Positions 8,526-16,816 of a DNA stretch of 64,000 bases are shown here, piece by piece. Position 1 is the stretch's first letter; each line of letters begins with the position of its first letter. Under the pieces are notes generated by a model. It did not search any database. It was given only the letters and a program-made list of their open reading frames with translations, and was not told where the DNA came from. The stretch lies in assembly GCF_034313845.1 (NCBI RefSeq), contig NZ_JAVIWN010000004.1; one strand, given 5' to 3'. The position numbers and the translations under genes are program-made. Source of the DNA: Actimicrobium sp034313845. GTDB taxonomy: Bacteria; Pseudomonadota; Gammaproteobacteria; Burkholderiales; Burkholderiaceae_D.

Positions 8526-8969
8526 ATGCGTCTGACCACCATGATTTTCCTCGCTGCAGCCGCTCTCTCAGGCAATGCCCTTGCTGCCGATCCGGCAATC
8601 GACATCAGCCGCGCGTTCGCACGCGCATCGGCTCCGGGCCAACCGTCGGCAGCCGTCTACCTGACCATCAAGAATAACGGCGCTGTCGCCGACAAGCTGT
8701 TGCGCATCAGTACACCGATTGCGGCATCAGCCGAATTGCATACGATGTCGATGACCGACCATGTCATGAAGATGCGTGAAGTGACGGATGTCGCAATTGC
8801 GGCCAACACCACGTTGACGATGACACCCGGCGCCGGCTATCACGTGATGCTGACCGGCCTGAAACAAGCGCTGGTAGAGGGCCAGGCCGTTCCGCTGCAA
8901 CTGACTTTCGACAGGGCCGGCGTGGTTGATGTGCAGATCAAAATCGACGCACTCACCACAGCATACTAA
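8526..8969 (+). CDS. Periplasmic copper chaperone PCu(A)C
   Basis: A secreted copper chaperone (147 residues) that supplies Cu(I) to the CuA site of cytochrome oxidase and related proteins. It has a signal peptide (MRLTTMIFLAAAALSGNALA) and the copper-binding arrangement of His and Met residues: 'ELHTMSMTDHVMKMREV' followed about 20 residues later by 'YHVMLTGL'. The nearby cox cluster fits this role. The ATG at 8526 is preceded by AAGGAC; longer in-frame starts lie inside trmL and lack the signal sequence. Confidence 0.92.
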   Translation: MRLTTMIFLAAAALSGNALAADPAIDISRAFARASAPGQPSAAVYLTIKNNGAVADKLLRISTPIAASAELHTMSMTDHVMKMREVTDVAIAANTTLTMTPGAGYHVMLTGLKQALVEGQAVPLQLTFDRAGVVDVQIKIDALTTAY

Positions 8970-8972
8970 GCA

Positions 8973-9461
8973 CTACAGTTCTTCCGGGGACTGCCTGACC
9001 TTCGATAATAATTGCGTTGTTGAACGGTCGTGCTTGAAATCGATGGCGATGGCCTTGCCGCCGTAGCTCAGGACTTCCTGCCCTTCCGGAATCGCCTCCA
9101 TCTCATAGTCGCCACCTTTGGCGTAGATGCCCGGATGCGCTTCACGCACGACTTCGAGCGCCGTATCTTCATCGAACGCCACCACCAGACTGACTGACTC
9201 AAGCGCCGCAATCACCGCCATCCGGTCAGGGCAATGATTGAGCGGCCGGTCGCTGCCTTTACCGAGGCGCTTGACTGACGCATCGGTATTGACGGCGACT
9301 ACCAGAGAGGCACCGAGTGCTCGGGCCTGTGCCAGATAAGTGACGTGACCGCGGTGCAGGATATCGAAGACGCCATTGGTCATCACGACAGGCTGCGGAA
9401 GATGTGCAATGCGCGAAGCCAACTCGGTACGACGGCAAATCTTGTGCTCGAAATCGGACAT
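8973..9461 (-). CDS. rfaE2: D-glycero-beta-D-manno-heptose 1-phosphate adenylyltransferase
   Basis: The nucleotidyltransferase half of the heptose activation pathway (162 residues). It converts heptose-1-phosphate and ATP to ADP-heptose for the LPS inner core. The cytidylyltransferase-like signature is 'TNGVFDILHRGHVTYLAQA' with the HxGH box, then 'VVAVNTDASVKRLGKGSDRP' and 'GIYAKGGDYEMEAIPEGQEV'. It stands alone, without the kinase domain, as is usual in betaproteobacteria. It is convergent with the PCuAC gene, with only 3 bases between them. Confidence 0.94.
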   Translation of the reverse strand: MSDFEHKICRRTELASRIAHLPQPVVMTNGVFDILHRGHVTYLAQARALGASLVVAVNTDASVKRLGKGSDRPLNHCPDRMAVIAALESVSLVVAFDEDTALEVVREAHPGIYAKGGDYEMEAIPEGQEVLSYGGKAIAIDFKHDRSTTQLLSKVRQSPEEL

Positions 9462-9482
9462 GGCAAATCTCCTGTCAGGATT

Positions 9483-9511
9483 AAAAAAGCCGCAAGAAAA
9501 TTCTGGCGGCT
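9483..9511 (-). terminator. Rho-independent terminator of the ferritin-like gene
   Basis: On the minus strand, AGCCGC (9511-9506) pairs with GCGGCT (9493-9488) and is followed by six T. It lies downstream of the ferritin-like gene (stop at 9597) and just upstream of rfaE2, so it separates the two transcription units. Confidence 0.75.
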
Positions 9512-9596
9512 CTTTGCTGCATTACAAACTTGCTTTACCAGCTTACGGTACAAACTCACCTCACGAATTGACTTCGCGAGTTGGCATCACCAGCCA

Positions 9597-10448
9597 TCAC
9601 ACCGTCGCAACGGGCAGCGCCATCCGGTTGATCACTTCCTTGCGATAGCGATTGAGCTCCTGCACGGTCGTAAAACTGCGCTCGAACAACAGCGACATAT
9701 TGTGCAGGATGCGATCAACGACTTTCTTTTCCCACTCGCCGTCAAACTTGATCTGGCCATCGAGCCAGTGCTCGAGCCACTCCGGGTCCGGCAAGCGTGA
9801 CTGCACTGTGTCGTTCGGAAACAGCGATTGGTTCACGTGCAAGTTAGTTGGATGCAATGGTTTTTCGGTACGCCGGGCCGACGCCATCAGCACGCCAATT
9901 TTGGCAAACGCAGCGCGTGCCGAATCACCGGAAACACCGAGTGCTTTTTTCATGTAGCGCAGATAGGCACCACCGTGACGTGCTTCATCCTGGCTGATGA
10001 TCTTGTAGATTTGCTTGATGACTGGCTCGGAGTGCCACTCGGAAGCGCAGCGGTACCAGTGATTGAGACGGATCTCGCCGCAGAAATGCATCATCAGCGT
10101 TTCGAGTGCCGGAGCCGGATCGAATTCAAAGCGGACCTTGTCGAGCTCGGCTTCGGTCGGCACGAATTCCGGACGGAAGCGACGCAGATACTCCATCAAG
10201 ACCAAGGAATGCTTTTGTTCTTCAAAAAACCAGACCGACATGAAGGCAGAAAAGTCACTGTCGCCGCGATTGTCACGCAAGAACATTTCGGTAGCAGGCA
10301 ACGCGGACCACTCGGTGATCGCATTCATACGGATCGTCTGGGCCTGCTCGTCCGTCAGTTTCGATGCATCAAACTGGTCCCAGGGAATGTCGGTATCCAT
10401 GTTCCAGCGGACTTGCTCAAGCGATTTAAACAATTCTGGGTACAACAT
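9597..10448 (-). CDS. Ferritin-like diiron protein (acyl-ACP desaturase-like)
   Basis: A 283-residue helical protein with two carboxylate-bridged iron motifs: 'VWFFEEQKHSLVLMEYLRRF' (EExxH) and 'KIISQDEARHGGAYLRYMKK' (DExRH), plus Glu in 'LPATEMFLRDNRGD' and 'FCGEIRLNHWYR'. The motif order matches diiron oxidases such as the soluble acyl-ACP desaturase and related ferritin-like proteins. The substrate is unknown. The start at ATG 10448 (MLYPELFKSLEQV) excludes an upstream stretch that reads as non-coding and overlaps the photolyase end. It is followed by its own terminator. Confidence 0.75.
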   Translation of the reverse strand: MLYPELFKSLEQVRWNMDTDIPWDQFDASKLTDEQAQTIRMNAITEWSALPATEMFLRDNRGDSDFSAFMSVWFFEEQKHSLVLMEYLRRFRPEFVPTEAELDKVRFEFDPAPALETLMMHFCGEIRLNHWYRCASEWHSEPVIKQIYKIISQDEARHGGAYLRYMKKALGVSGDSARAAFAKIGVLMASARRTEKPLHPTNLHVNQSLFPNDTVQSRLPDPEWLEHWLDGQIKFDGEWEKKVVDRILHNMSLLFERSFTTVQELNRYRKEVINRMALPVATV

Positions 10449-10569
10449 AAGTGCCTTAATAAAGATAAAGTAACTGCTTGATTCTACCAACAAATGCGCC
10501 TGCGGCAAGCGCAGCGCAGCGCGTACCAGAAGTCCTCTCGGACTACCTAAACTCACCGTCGCCCGGATC

Positions 10570-12108
10570 TCACAACCTGTCGATCCGATCCAGCATATCG
10601 GCGGCCAGAACACGAATATCGGCACGCTCCTCGCTCGACAACCGCGTAATGTTTTTTGCCATCAGCGCCGTTCGCGGATTGCCGACCAATGTCGCTTCAT
10701 GCTTGTCAATGAAATTCCAGTACAGCGTCGTGAACGGACAGGCACGTGCACCGAGACGCTCGGCCGGATCGTACCGGCAGCCGCTGCAGTAATTGCTCTG
10801 GCGTTTGATATAGGCACCGCTCGAAATATACGGCTTGCTGGTGAACCGGTTGCCAAGTGCATGCAGTGCCATCCCCGCCACGTTGGGCAATTCGACCCAC
10901 TCGACTGCATCGACATAGACCGCCAGATACCAGTCGCTGACCTGTTGCGGAGACAATTCAGCCAGCAGCGCGAAATTCCCGGTCACCATCAGACGCTGGA
11001 TGTGATGGGCATAACCATGTTCCAGTGTCTGACCGATGGCCGCCTTCATGCAGGCCATGCCGGTGTCGCCGGTCCAGTAAAAGCGCGGCAGCGCGCGTTG
11101 GTGATCGTAGTGATTGGCCGACTTCATGCCAGGCATGTCGAGCCAATAGACACCGCGAATGAATTCACGCCAGCCGAGCACCTGGCGAATGAAGCCTTCG
11201 GCACTGGCAAGGGCGGCGGTACCGTTGCGATAAGCCGCTTCGGCCGCGGCAATCACTTCGGCCGGTGACAGCAAATGCAGGTTCAGGCTAGTCGACAGCA
11301 GCGCGTGCCAGCCGAACGGCGTGTCAGTCCACATCGCATCCTGATACGTTCCGAAGCCGACCAGTCGGGTTGCGATGAACGCGTCGAGCGCCTGCAAGGC
11401 CTGGGCCCGGTTGACCGGCCAGATGAAGTGATCGGTGCTGCCCGGATGATCCGTGAACTCGGCCTCGACCAGCGCGATGACTTCATTGGTGATCGCATCC
11501 GGCGCAAAACGGGCCGGCGGCGGAATCACGCCGGGACCGGTGCGCTTCGGAAAAGCGCTGCGGTTTTCGGCATCGTAATTCCACTCGCCGCCCTCGGGCT
11601 GCTCGCCGTCCATCAGGACCCGGTGCTTCTTGCGCATCACACGGTAAAAGAACTCCATGCGCAGTTCTTTTTTGCCTTTGGCCCAGGTCGCGAATTCGCT
11701 GCGGCTGCACAGGAAATGGGTATCGTCGATGACGCGTAACGGTGTCTGCGACGTCTCGCAAACCTGCTCCAGCAATTGCTGCATGCGCCATTCGCCGGGG
11801 TCGGCCACGTACAACGCCAGTGGCTGATGTTCGGCCAGCACGGCACCAAGACGCGCCGCAAAATCGCCCGGAAGCGGGTCATCGAGCTTCACGTAAATGA
11901 AGGGCCAGCCACGTTCGCCCAGCGCCAGCGCAAAATGCCGCATCGCCGACAGGAACAGCGTAATGCGCGCCTTGTGCGACCACACCGCCATGCCCTCGCT
12001 CGCGGCCTCGATCATCACCACCACATCGCGCTGCGGATCAAAATCTGCCAATGCCGGGTTATCCAGAGAAAGCTGATCGCCCAGCACCAGAACCAACCGG
12101 CGCATCAT
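10570..12108 (-). CDS. FeS-containing cryptochrome/photolyase-related protein (PhrB/CryPro class)
   Basis: A flavoprotein of about 512 residues in the bacterial (6-4) photolyase/cryptochrome group. It opens 'MMRRLVLVLGDQLSLDNPAL' and carries the C-terminal cysteine set that binds a 4Fe-4S cluster ('NYCSGCRYDPAERLGARACP' with more upstream). The FAD-binding half has 'GWREFIRGVYWLDMPGM', 'YAHHIQRLMVTGNFALLAEL' and 'DAVEWVELPNVAGMALHALG'. It probably repairs (6-4) photoproducts or senses blue light. The start is ambiguous between two adjacent ATG codons; a GTG 48 bases upstream is also in frame. It lies next to the peroxidase and lipid operon on the other strand. Confidence 0.92.
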   Translation of the reverse strand: MMRRLVLVLGDQLSLDNPALADFDPQRDVVVMIEAASEGMAVWSHKARITLFLSAMRHFALALGERGWPFIYVKLDDPLPGDFAARLGAVLAEHQPLALYVADPGEWRMQQLLEQVCETSQTPLRVIDDTHFLCSRSEFATWAKGKKELRMEFFYRVMRKKHRVLMDGEQPEGGEWNYDAENRSAFPKRTGPGVIPPPARFAPDAITNEVIALVEAEFTDHPGSTDHFIWPVNRAQALQALDAFIATRLVGFGTYQDAMWTDTPFGWHALLSTSLNLHLLSPAEVIAAAEAAYRNGTAALASAEGFIRQVLGWREFIRGVYWLDMPGMKSANHYDHQRALPRFYWTGDTGMACMKAAIGQTLEHGYAHHIQRLMVTGNFALLAELSPQQVSDWYLAVYVDAVEWVELPNVAGMALHALGNRFTSKPYISSGAYIKRQSNYCSGCRYDPAERLGARACPFTTLYWNFIDKHEATLVGNPRTALMAKNITRLSSEERADIRVLAADMLDRIDRL

Positions 12109-12287
12109 GACGTTGCCACAAAAAAAGGAGAATTGACCATCAGGAATGTCTTTCACATCTTGTCATAAGGAGCCCATCAGAAGCGCTTGCCAGACTGCCG
12201 AAACAGAAGCCCGGCCGCACCGTCGAAGTGGGCTTGAAAAATCAGTTAGACTTGAAAGCCCAGAATAATACCAGCGAGTCTTCAATC

Positions 12288-12878
12288 ATGAATTTGCGCC
12301 AACGGATCATCGCCTTTTTGCTGTTTGCCATCGCCACGACCGGATTATTGCCGGCAGCGCAGGCGCAATCCCAACCCGCTGCGTCGGCCACCTGTCCCGC
12401 CGTGCTGCAACAGCAATTCAAGCGTTTGCAAGATGAGACGCCGCAAAATCTTTGCCAGTATGCGGGCAAGGTAACGCTAGTCGTCAATACCGCCAGCTAC
12501 TGCGGTTTTACCACCCAATACCAGGGTCTCGAAGCACTCTACGCCAAATATCAGGGACGCGGCCTGGTCGTACTCGGCTTTCCATCGAATGATTTTGGCA
12601 AGCAGGAGCCAGGCTCGAGCAAGGAAATCGCCGACTTCTGCTTCAACACGTATGGCGTGAAATTCCCGATGTTTTCAAAAGCCGTGGTCACTGGTCCGAA
12701 CGCCAACGCACTGTATGCCACACTGGCCAAAGTAACCGGCAAAACTCCGCAATGGAATTTTCACAAATACCTGATTGATCGCAGCGGCAAGATCGTCACC
12801 AGTTTCGCCAGTGAAATTGAACCGGGCAATCCGAACCTGGTGAACGCCATCGAAAAAGCACTGAATCAACCCGGTTAA
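12288..12878 (+). CDS. Secreted glutathione peroxidase-family protein
   Basis: A thiol peroxidase of the GPx fold, 196 residues, with an N-terminal signal peptide (MNLRQRIIAFLLFAIATTGL...AAQA). The catalytic Cys is in 'VNTASYCGFTTQYQGLEALY', the Gln in 'FGKQEPGSSKEIADFC' and the Trp/Asn in 'PQWNFHKYLIDRSG'. It uses Cys rather than selenocysteine and probably reduces lipid or small peroxides in the periplasm, using thioredoxin-like donors. Export is unusual for this family, most of whose bacterial members are cytosolic. Upstream start codons in frame would disrupt the signal peptide, so ATG 12288 is chosen. Confidence 0.92.
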   Translation: MNLRQRIIAFLLFAIATTGLLPAAQAQSQPAASATCPAVLQQQFKRLQDETPQNLCQYAGKVTLVVNTASYCGFTTQYQGLEALYAKYQGRGLVVLGFPSNDFGKQEPGSSKEIADFCFNTYGVKFPMFSKAVVTGPNANALYATLAKVTGKTPQWNFHKYLIDRSGKIVTSFASEIEPGNPNLVNAIEKALNQPG

Positions 12879-12983
12879 GTACCTGTAGTGAATCCGATTG
12901 AACCGCAGGCGCGTAGTAGTGTGATGGGCTGTTGAAATTTCGCTGGTAAAACTGATTAACTTTGTTCGGGCAGGAGAGATGTT

Positions 12984-14279
12984 ATGAAAATCGCTGTTGT
13001 AGGTGCCGGCATTTCCGGCTTGTCATGCGCTTACCGCCTGTCCGAAGCTGGCCACGATGTCACCCTGTTCGAAGCCAACGATTATTTTGGCGGCCATACC
13101 CATACCGTCGACGTGACGCTGGACGGCCATACCCACGGCGTCGATACCGGCTTTCTGGTGTTCAACCACAAGACCTATCCGAACCTCGTGGCGCTGTTCA
13201 AAGAGCTTGATGTCGAGACCGTCGGCACCGACATGTCGTTCTCGGTCAAGCTGCCGCTGGGCAAGCGCACGCTCGAATGGGCCGGCGGCAATCTGGACGC
13301 CGTGTTCGCCCAGCGCCGCAATCTGCTGAGCCCGCGCTTCATCGGCATGCTGCGCGACATCCTGCGCTTCAACCGCGAGACCACCGCGATGGCACTGGCC
13401 GGTGACGATCTTGCATCCGGCATTTCGCTTGGCGAGTTCCTCGTTCAAAACAAGTACACCGAACAATTCCGCGCCTGGTATTTGCTGCCGATGGCCGGCT
13501 GTATCTGGTCGTGTCCGACCGAACAGATGCTGGCCTTTCCGCTGTCGACCTTCGTGCGCTTTTGCCATAACCACGGCCTGCTGCAAGTCAATGGCCGGCC
13601 GCAATGGCAAACCGTACGCGGTGGCGCACGCCAGTATGTCGACAAGCTGCTGGCAAAAATCGGCCACACGGCGCTGCACACTCCGGTACGCGCGATCACC
13701 CGCCAACCGCATGGTGCGGACACGCGCATCACGATCACCACGGACGATGGCGAACACCAGTTCGAGCATGTCGTGCTGGCCAGCCATAGCGACCAGAGTC
13801 TGGCCTTGCTCACTGACGCCAGCAGCGCCGAGCAAGCGGTGCTGTCGGCAGTACGGTATGAGCCGAACCGCGCCGTGCTGCACACCGATGCGAGCTGTCT
13901 GCCGGCCAGTCGCAAAACCTGGTCCGCCTGGAATTACCAGAGCCAGAACAGCCAGACGCCAAAAGTCTGCGTGCACTATCTGATTAACCAGTTGCAGCCG
14001 TTGCCGTTCACAACGCCGGTGATTGTGTCGCTCAACCCGATCGATGAACCCGATCCGTCCAAAGTGATCGCCGAATACGACTATGCCCATCCGCTGTTCG
14101 ATGCCGCCGCGATCCGGGCGCAGGGTCGTTTGCCGTCGCTGCAAGGCGTGCGCAATACCTGGTTTGCCGGTGCCTGGACCGGCTACGGATTTCATGAAGA
14201 CGGTCTGAAATCCGGTCTCGCCGTGGCGCAATCCGTCGCGATGCTGGAACGCCAGCAGTCGCTGCGCGTGGCGGCCTGA
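12984..14279 (+). CDS. FAD-dependent amine-oxidase-like oxidoreductase, first gene of lipid-modification operon
   Basis: A flavoprotein (431 residues) with the Rossmann dinucleotide motif 'IAVVGAGISGLSCAYRLSEA' at the N terminus, 'FEANDYFGGHTHTVD', and a C-terminal FAD-contact region ('TWFAGAWTGYGFHEDGLKSG'). Related proteins always occur next to DUF1365 and cyclopropane-synthase-like genes and are thought to oxidise or desaturate membrane acyl chains. In furan fatty-acid studies of alphaproteobacteria, similar genes act with a methyltransferase; equivalence here is inference. The ATG follows a good AGGAGAG site. Downstream genes overlap or nearly touch, indicating one operon. Confidence 0.9.
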   Translation: MKIAVVGAGISGLSCAYRLSEAGHDVTLFEANDYFGGHTHTVDVTLDGHTHGVDTGFLVFNHKTYPNLVALFKELDVETVGTDMSFSVKLPLGKRTLEWAGGNLDAVFAQRRNLLSPRFIGMLRDILRFNRETTAMALAGDDLASGISLGEFLVQNKYTEQFRAWYLLPMAGCIWSCPTEQMLAFPLSTFVRFCHNHGLLQVNGRPQWQTVRGGARQYVDKLLAKIGHTALHTPVRAITRQPHGADTRITITTDDGEHQFEHVVLASHSDQSLALLTDASSAEQAVLSAVRYEPNRAVLHTDASCLPASRKTWSAWNYQSQNSQTPKVCVHYLINQLQPLPFTTPVIVSLNPIDEPDPSKVIAEYDYAHPLFDAAAIRAQGRLPSLQGVRNTWFAGAWTGYGFHEDGLKSGLAVAQSVAMLERQQSLRVAA

Positions 14280-14280
14280 G

Positions 14281-15054
14281 ATGCACCAGGCCGCCACTTC
14301 CACTGCGCAACTCTGCTTCGGCAAGGTCGCCCACAGTCGCCTGCGTCCGGCCGCCAACGCATTCACCTACGGTGTGTATTTCTTGCGCCTGCCGCTGCGC
14401 ACGCTGGGTGCGGACGATTTTGGTCCGCGTCTTTTTTCGCGCAACCGCTTCAATTTTCTCTCGTTCCACGACCGCGACCACGGCGACGGCCAGCAGGCAT
14501 TGTTACCGTGGATCGACCACCTGCTGCGCAGCGAAGGCATCACCGACGCCACCGGCGAAATCTGGTTACAGACCTTTCCGCGCGTGTTCGGCTATGTCTT
14601 CAATCCGGTCTCGTTCTGGTTTTGCCACCGTGCCGACGGTGCCTTGCGCGCCATTCTCTGCGAGGTCAGCAATACCTTCGGCGAGAAGCATTGCTACCTG
14701 CTCGACAGCGGCGCGGCCATGACATTGGGTGAGGAAATCACCGCGCGCAAGGTGTTCCATGTCTCGCCGTTTTGCGCGACCTCGGGCACGTACCGTTTTC
14801 GCTTCGTCCACAAAGGCGCGCACACGATTGCCCGCATCGACCATGACGATGCCAGCGGTCCGCTGCTGCTGACCAGTATTGCCGGCACCGCCACTGCATT
14901 GAACAACCGCAGCGTGTTGCGCGGCTTTTTCTCTTATCCGCTGATGACGTTCGGCGTGATCGTACGCATCCACTGGCAAGCGCTGAAACTGTTTTTCAAA
15001 CGCGTTCCGTTTTATAGCAAACCCGCACCACCGACCAAAAAGTTGAGCCGATGA
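14281..15054 (+). CDS. DUF1365 domain protein
   Basis: A 257-residue DUF1365 protein. Family segments are 'FGKVAHSRLRPAANAFTYGV', 'NRFNFLSFHDRDHGDGQQAL', 'LQTFPRVFGYVFNPVSFWFC' and 'NTFGEKHCYLL'. It starts one base after the flavoprotein stop and overlaps the methyltransferase start by 4 bases. The enzymatic role is unknown; constant linkage with a flavoprotein and a CFA-like methyltransferase implies a step in modification of membrane fatty acids. A C-terminal hydrophobic segment ('MTFGVIVRIHWQALKLFFK') may contact the membrane. Confidence 0.9.
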   Translation: MHQAATSTAQLCFGKVAHSRLRPAANAFTYGVYFLRLPLRTLGADDFGPRLFSRNRFNFLSFHDRDHGDGQQALLPWIDHLLRSEGITDATGEIWLQTFPRVFGYVFNPVSFWFCHRADGALRAILCEVSNTFGEKHCYLLDSGAAMTLGEEITARKVFHVSPFCATSGTYRFRFVHKGAHTIARIDHDDASGPLLLTSIAGTATALNNRSVLRGFFSYPLMTFGVIVRIHWQALKLFFKRVPFYSKPAPPTKKLSR

Positions 15055-16277
15055 ACACCACGACTGCCACTCTTCCCGTCCACGCCAAACACCTGTCGAC
15101 CGAGGCCTTTCCGTCGCAAGTACAGTTCGTGCTGCAACTGCTGCGCAAGATCGATCAGGGCGCAATCGTGATGGAATTCCCGGATGGCCAGAGTGCGCAC
15201 TTCGGCGACACCTCGACGCCGGTGACGATGAAACTGCACAACTGGGAAGTCTGCAGCGCCGCGCTGAAATCCGGTGATATCGGCTTTGCCGAAACCTTCA
15301 TTGATGGCCACTGGACTACCGACAATTTGCCGGCATTGGTCGAGCTGTTCACGCGCAACCGGCACGCCGTCGAATCGGTCATTTATGGCACCTGGTGGGG
15401 CAGTCTGCTGTATCGCGTCAAGCATCTGTTCAACCGCAATTCGCGCTCGGGCAGCCGCAAGAATATCCATGCGCACTACGACATCGGCAACGCTTTTTAC
15501 CAGCTGTGGCTGGACCCGTCGATGACCTACTCGAGCGCCCTGTTTTCGAACGGTCACATCGACAGCCTGCAGGATGGCCAGCAGGCGAAATACCGCCGCA
15601 TCCTCAGCGAACTGCAAGTCGGCAACGATGCCCGCATCCTCGAAATCGGCTGCGGCTGGGGCGGCTTTGCCGAGATCGCCGCACGCGATGCCGGTGCCCA
15701 TGTGACCGGCCTGACGCTGTCGACCGAACAACTGAACTTTGCCCGCCAGCGTCTGGCCGATGCCGGCGTGGTCGATCAGGTCGAACTGCTGCTGCAGGAC
15801 TACCGCGACACCAGCGGCCAGTTCGACGGCATCGCCTCGATCGAAATGTTTGAAGCCGTCGGCGAGAGCTACTGGCCCAGCTACTTTGAATGCATTGCAC
15901 GCAATCTAAAATCGGGCGGACGGGCCTGCATCCAGACCATCGTCATCGATGACGCGCTGTTTGAACGCTACCGCAAAGGCACCGACTTCATCCAGCAGTA
16001 CATCTTCCCGGGCGGCATGCTGCCATCGCCGAAAGTGTTCAAGCAATACGCCGAACAAGTCGGGCTGCGCGTGATCAACGAATTCAAGTTCGGTCTCGAT
16101 TACGCCCGCACGCTTGACGAGTGGCGCAGCGCCTTCAAGGAACAATTACCGAAGGTACGGGCACAAGGTTTCGATGATCGATTCCTGCGCACCTGGGAGT
16201 TTTACCTCGCGTATTGCGAAGCGGGATTTCGCGCCGGCAGTATCGACGTCGCGCAATTCACACTGGAAAAACCATGA
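15051..16277 (+). CDS. Cyclopropane-fatty-acyl-phospholipid synthase family methyltransferase
   Basis: A SAM-dependent methyltransferase of 408 residues that acts on unsaturated acyl chains of phospholipids. The N-terminal lipid-binding part is followed by 'AHYDIGNAFYQLWLDPSMTY', SAM motif 'ILEIGCGWGGFAEIAARDAG', 'TGLTLSTEQLNFARQRL', and 'IASIEMFEAVGESYWPSYFE' with the active-site Glu region. It ends with 'FLRTWEFYLAYCEAGFRAGS', typical of CFA synthases. In this operon type the product may be a methylated intermediate rather than a simple cyclopropane. It overlaps DUF1365 and the next gene by 4 bases each. Confidence 0.93.
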   Translation: MNTTTATLPVHAKHLSTEAFPSQVQFVLQLLRKIDQGAIVMEFPDGQSAHFGDTSTPVTMKLHNWEVCSAALKSGDIGFAETFIDGHWTTDNLPALVELFTRNRHAVESVIYGTWWGSLLYRVKHLFNRNSRSGSRKNIHAHYDIGNAFYQLWLDPSMTYSSALFSNGHIDSLQDGQQAKYRRILSELQVGNDARILEIGCGWGGFAEIAARDAGAHVTGLTLSTEQLNFARQRLADAGVVDQVELLLQDYRDTSGQFDGIASIEMFEAVGESYWPSYFECIARNLKSGGRACIQTIVIDDALFERYRKGTDFIQQYIFPGGMLPSPKVFKQYAEQVGLRVINEFKFGLDYARTLDEWRSAFKEQLPKVRAQGFDDRFLRTWEFYLAYCEAGFRAGSIDVAQFTLEKP

Positions 16278-16816
16278 CCGCGCGCCGATGGGGAATGCTG
16301 TTTTCCGGATTGCTTCTGAGCCTTGCAATGGCCCTGCCGGCATGGTCTGCGCCCGCCTTCATTGAGGCCGATGTGCCAACGGCGCGGCTGTCCGGACAAG
16401 GCACGTTCCGCTGGTTCGGCCTGCATATCTACGACGCGCAATTATGGGTCGGCCCAAAAGGCATCGCACCCGACGCGCCACTGGCACTGGCTCTGACTTA
16501 TGCCCGTTCGCTCAATGGCAAAAAAATCGCCGAATCCAGCGCCGACGAAATCAGCAAGCTCGGCCTGGGCACGCCGGCCCAGCGCGCCGAATGGCTCACG
16601 CGCATGACCGCGCTGTTTCCTGACGTGAGCGACGGCACCCAACTGACCGGCGTCTTTCTGCCCGCATCGGGCGCGCGCTTTTACCTCGACGGCAAACTGC
16701 TCGGCGAGATCGCTGATCCGGTCTTTGCCCGCGCCTTCTTTGCCATCTGGCTGGATCCAAAAACCAGCGCCGGCAAATTACGCGACGCCTTGTTGATGAA
16801 CGCGGTACCGCGCTGA
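16274..16816 (+). CDS. Chalcone isomerase-like secreted protein
   Basis: A 180-residue exported protein. The signal peptide spans residues 1 to about 26 (MTARRWGMLFSGLLLSLAMA...AWS). The mature part has the chalcone-isomerase-like fold segments 'RLSGQGTFRWFGLHIYDAQL', 'LALTYARSLNGKKIAESSAD' and 'GARFYLDGKLLGEI'. Bacterial members may bind fatty acids rather than flavonoids. The start overlaps the preceding stop as ATGA and the stop overlaps the next ATG by one base, so translation is probably coupled. Confidence 0.86.
   Translation: MTARRWGMLFSGLLLSLAMALPAWSAPAFIEADVPTARLSGQGTFRWFGLHIYDAQLWVGPKGIAPDAPLALALTYARSLNGKKIAESSADEISKLGLGTPAQRAEWLTRMTALFPDVSDGTQLTGVFLPASGARFYLDGKLLGEIADPVFARAFFAIWLDPKTSAGKLRDALLMNAVPR

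Noticed and set aside
12241..12900. Possible ECF-type promoters: GAAAC-N16-CGTC before the GPx gene and AATCC-N18-TAGTA before the lipid operon
   Set aside because: Matches are partial and short enough to occur by chance; no cognate sigma factor is in the window to support them.
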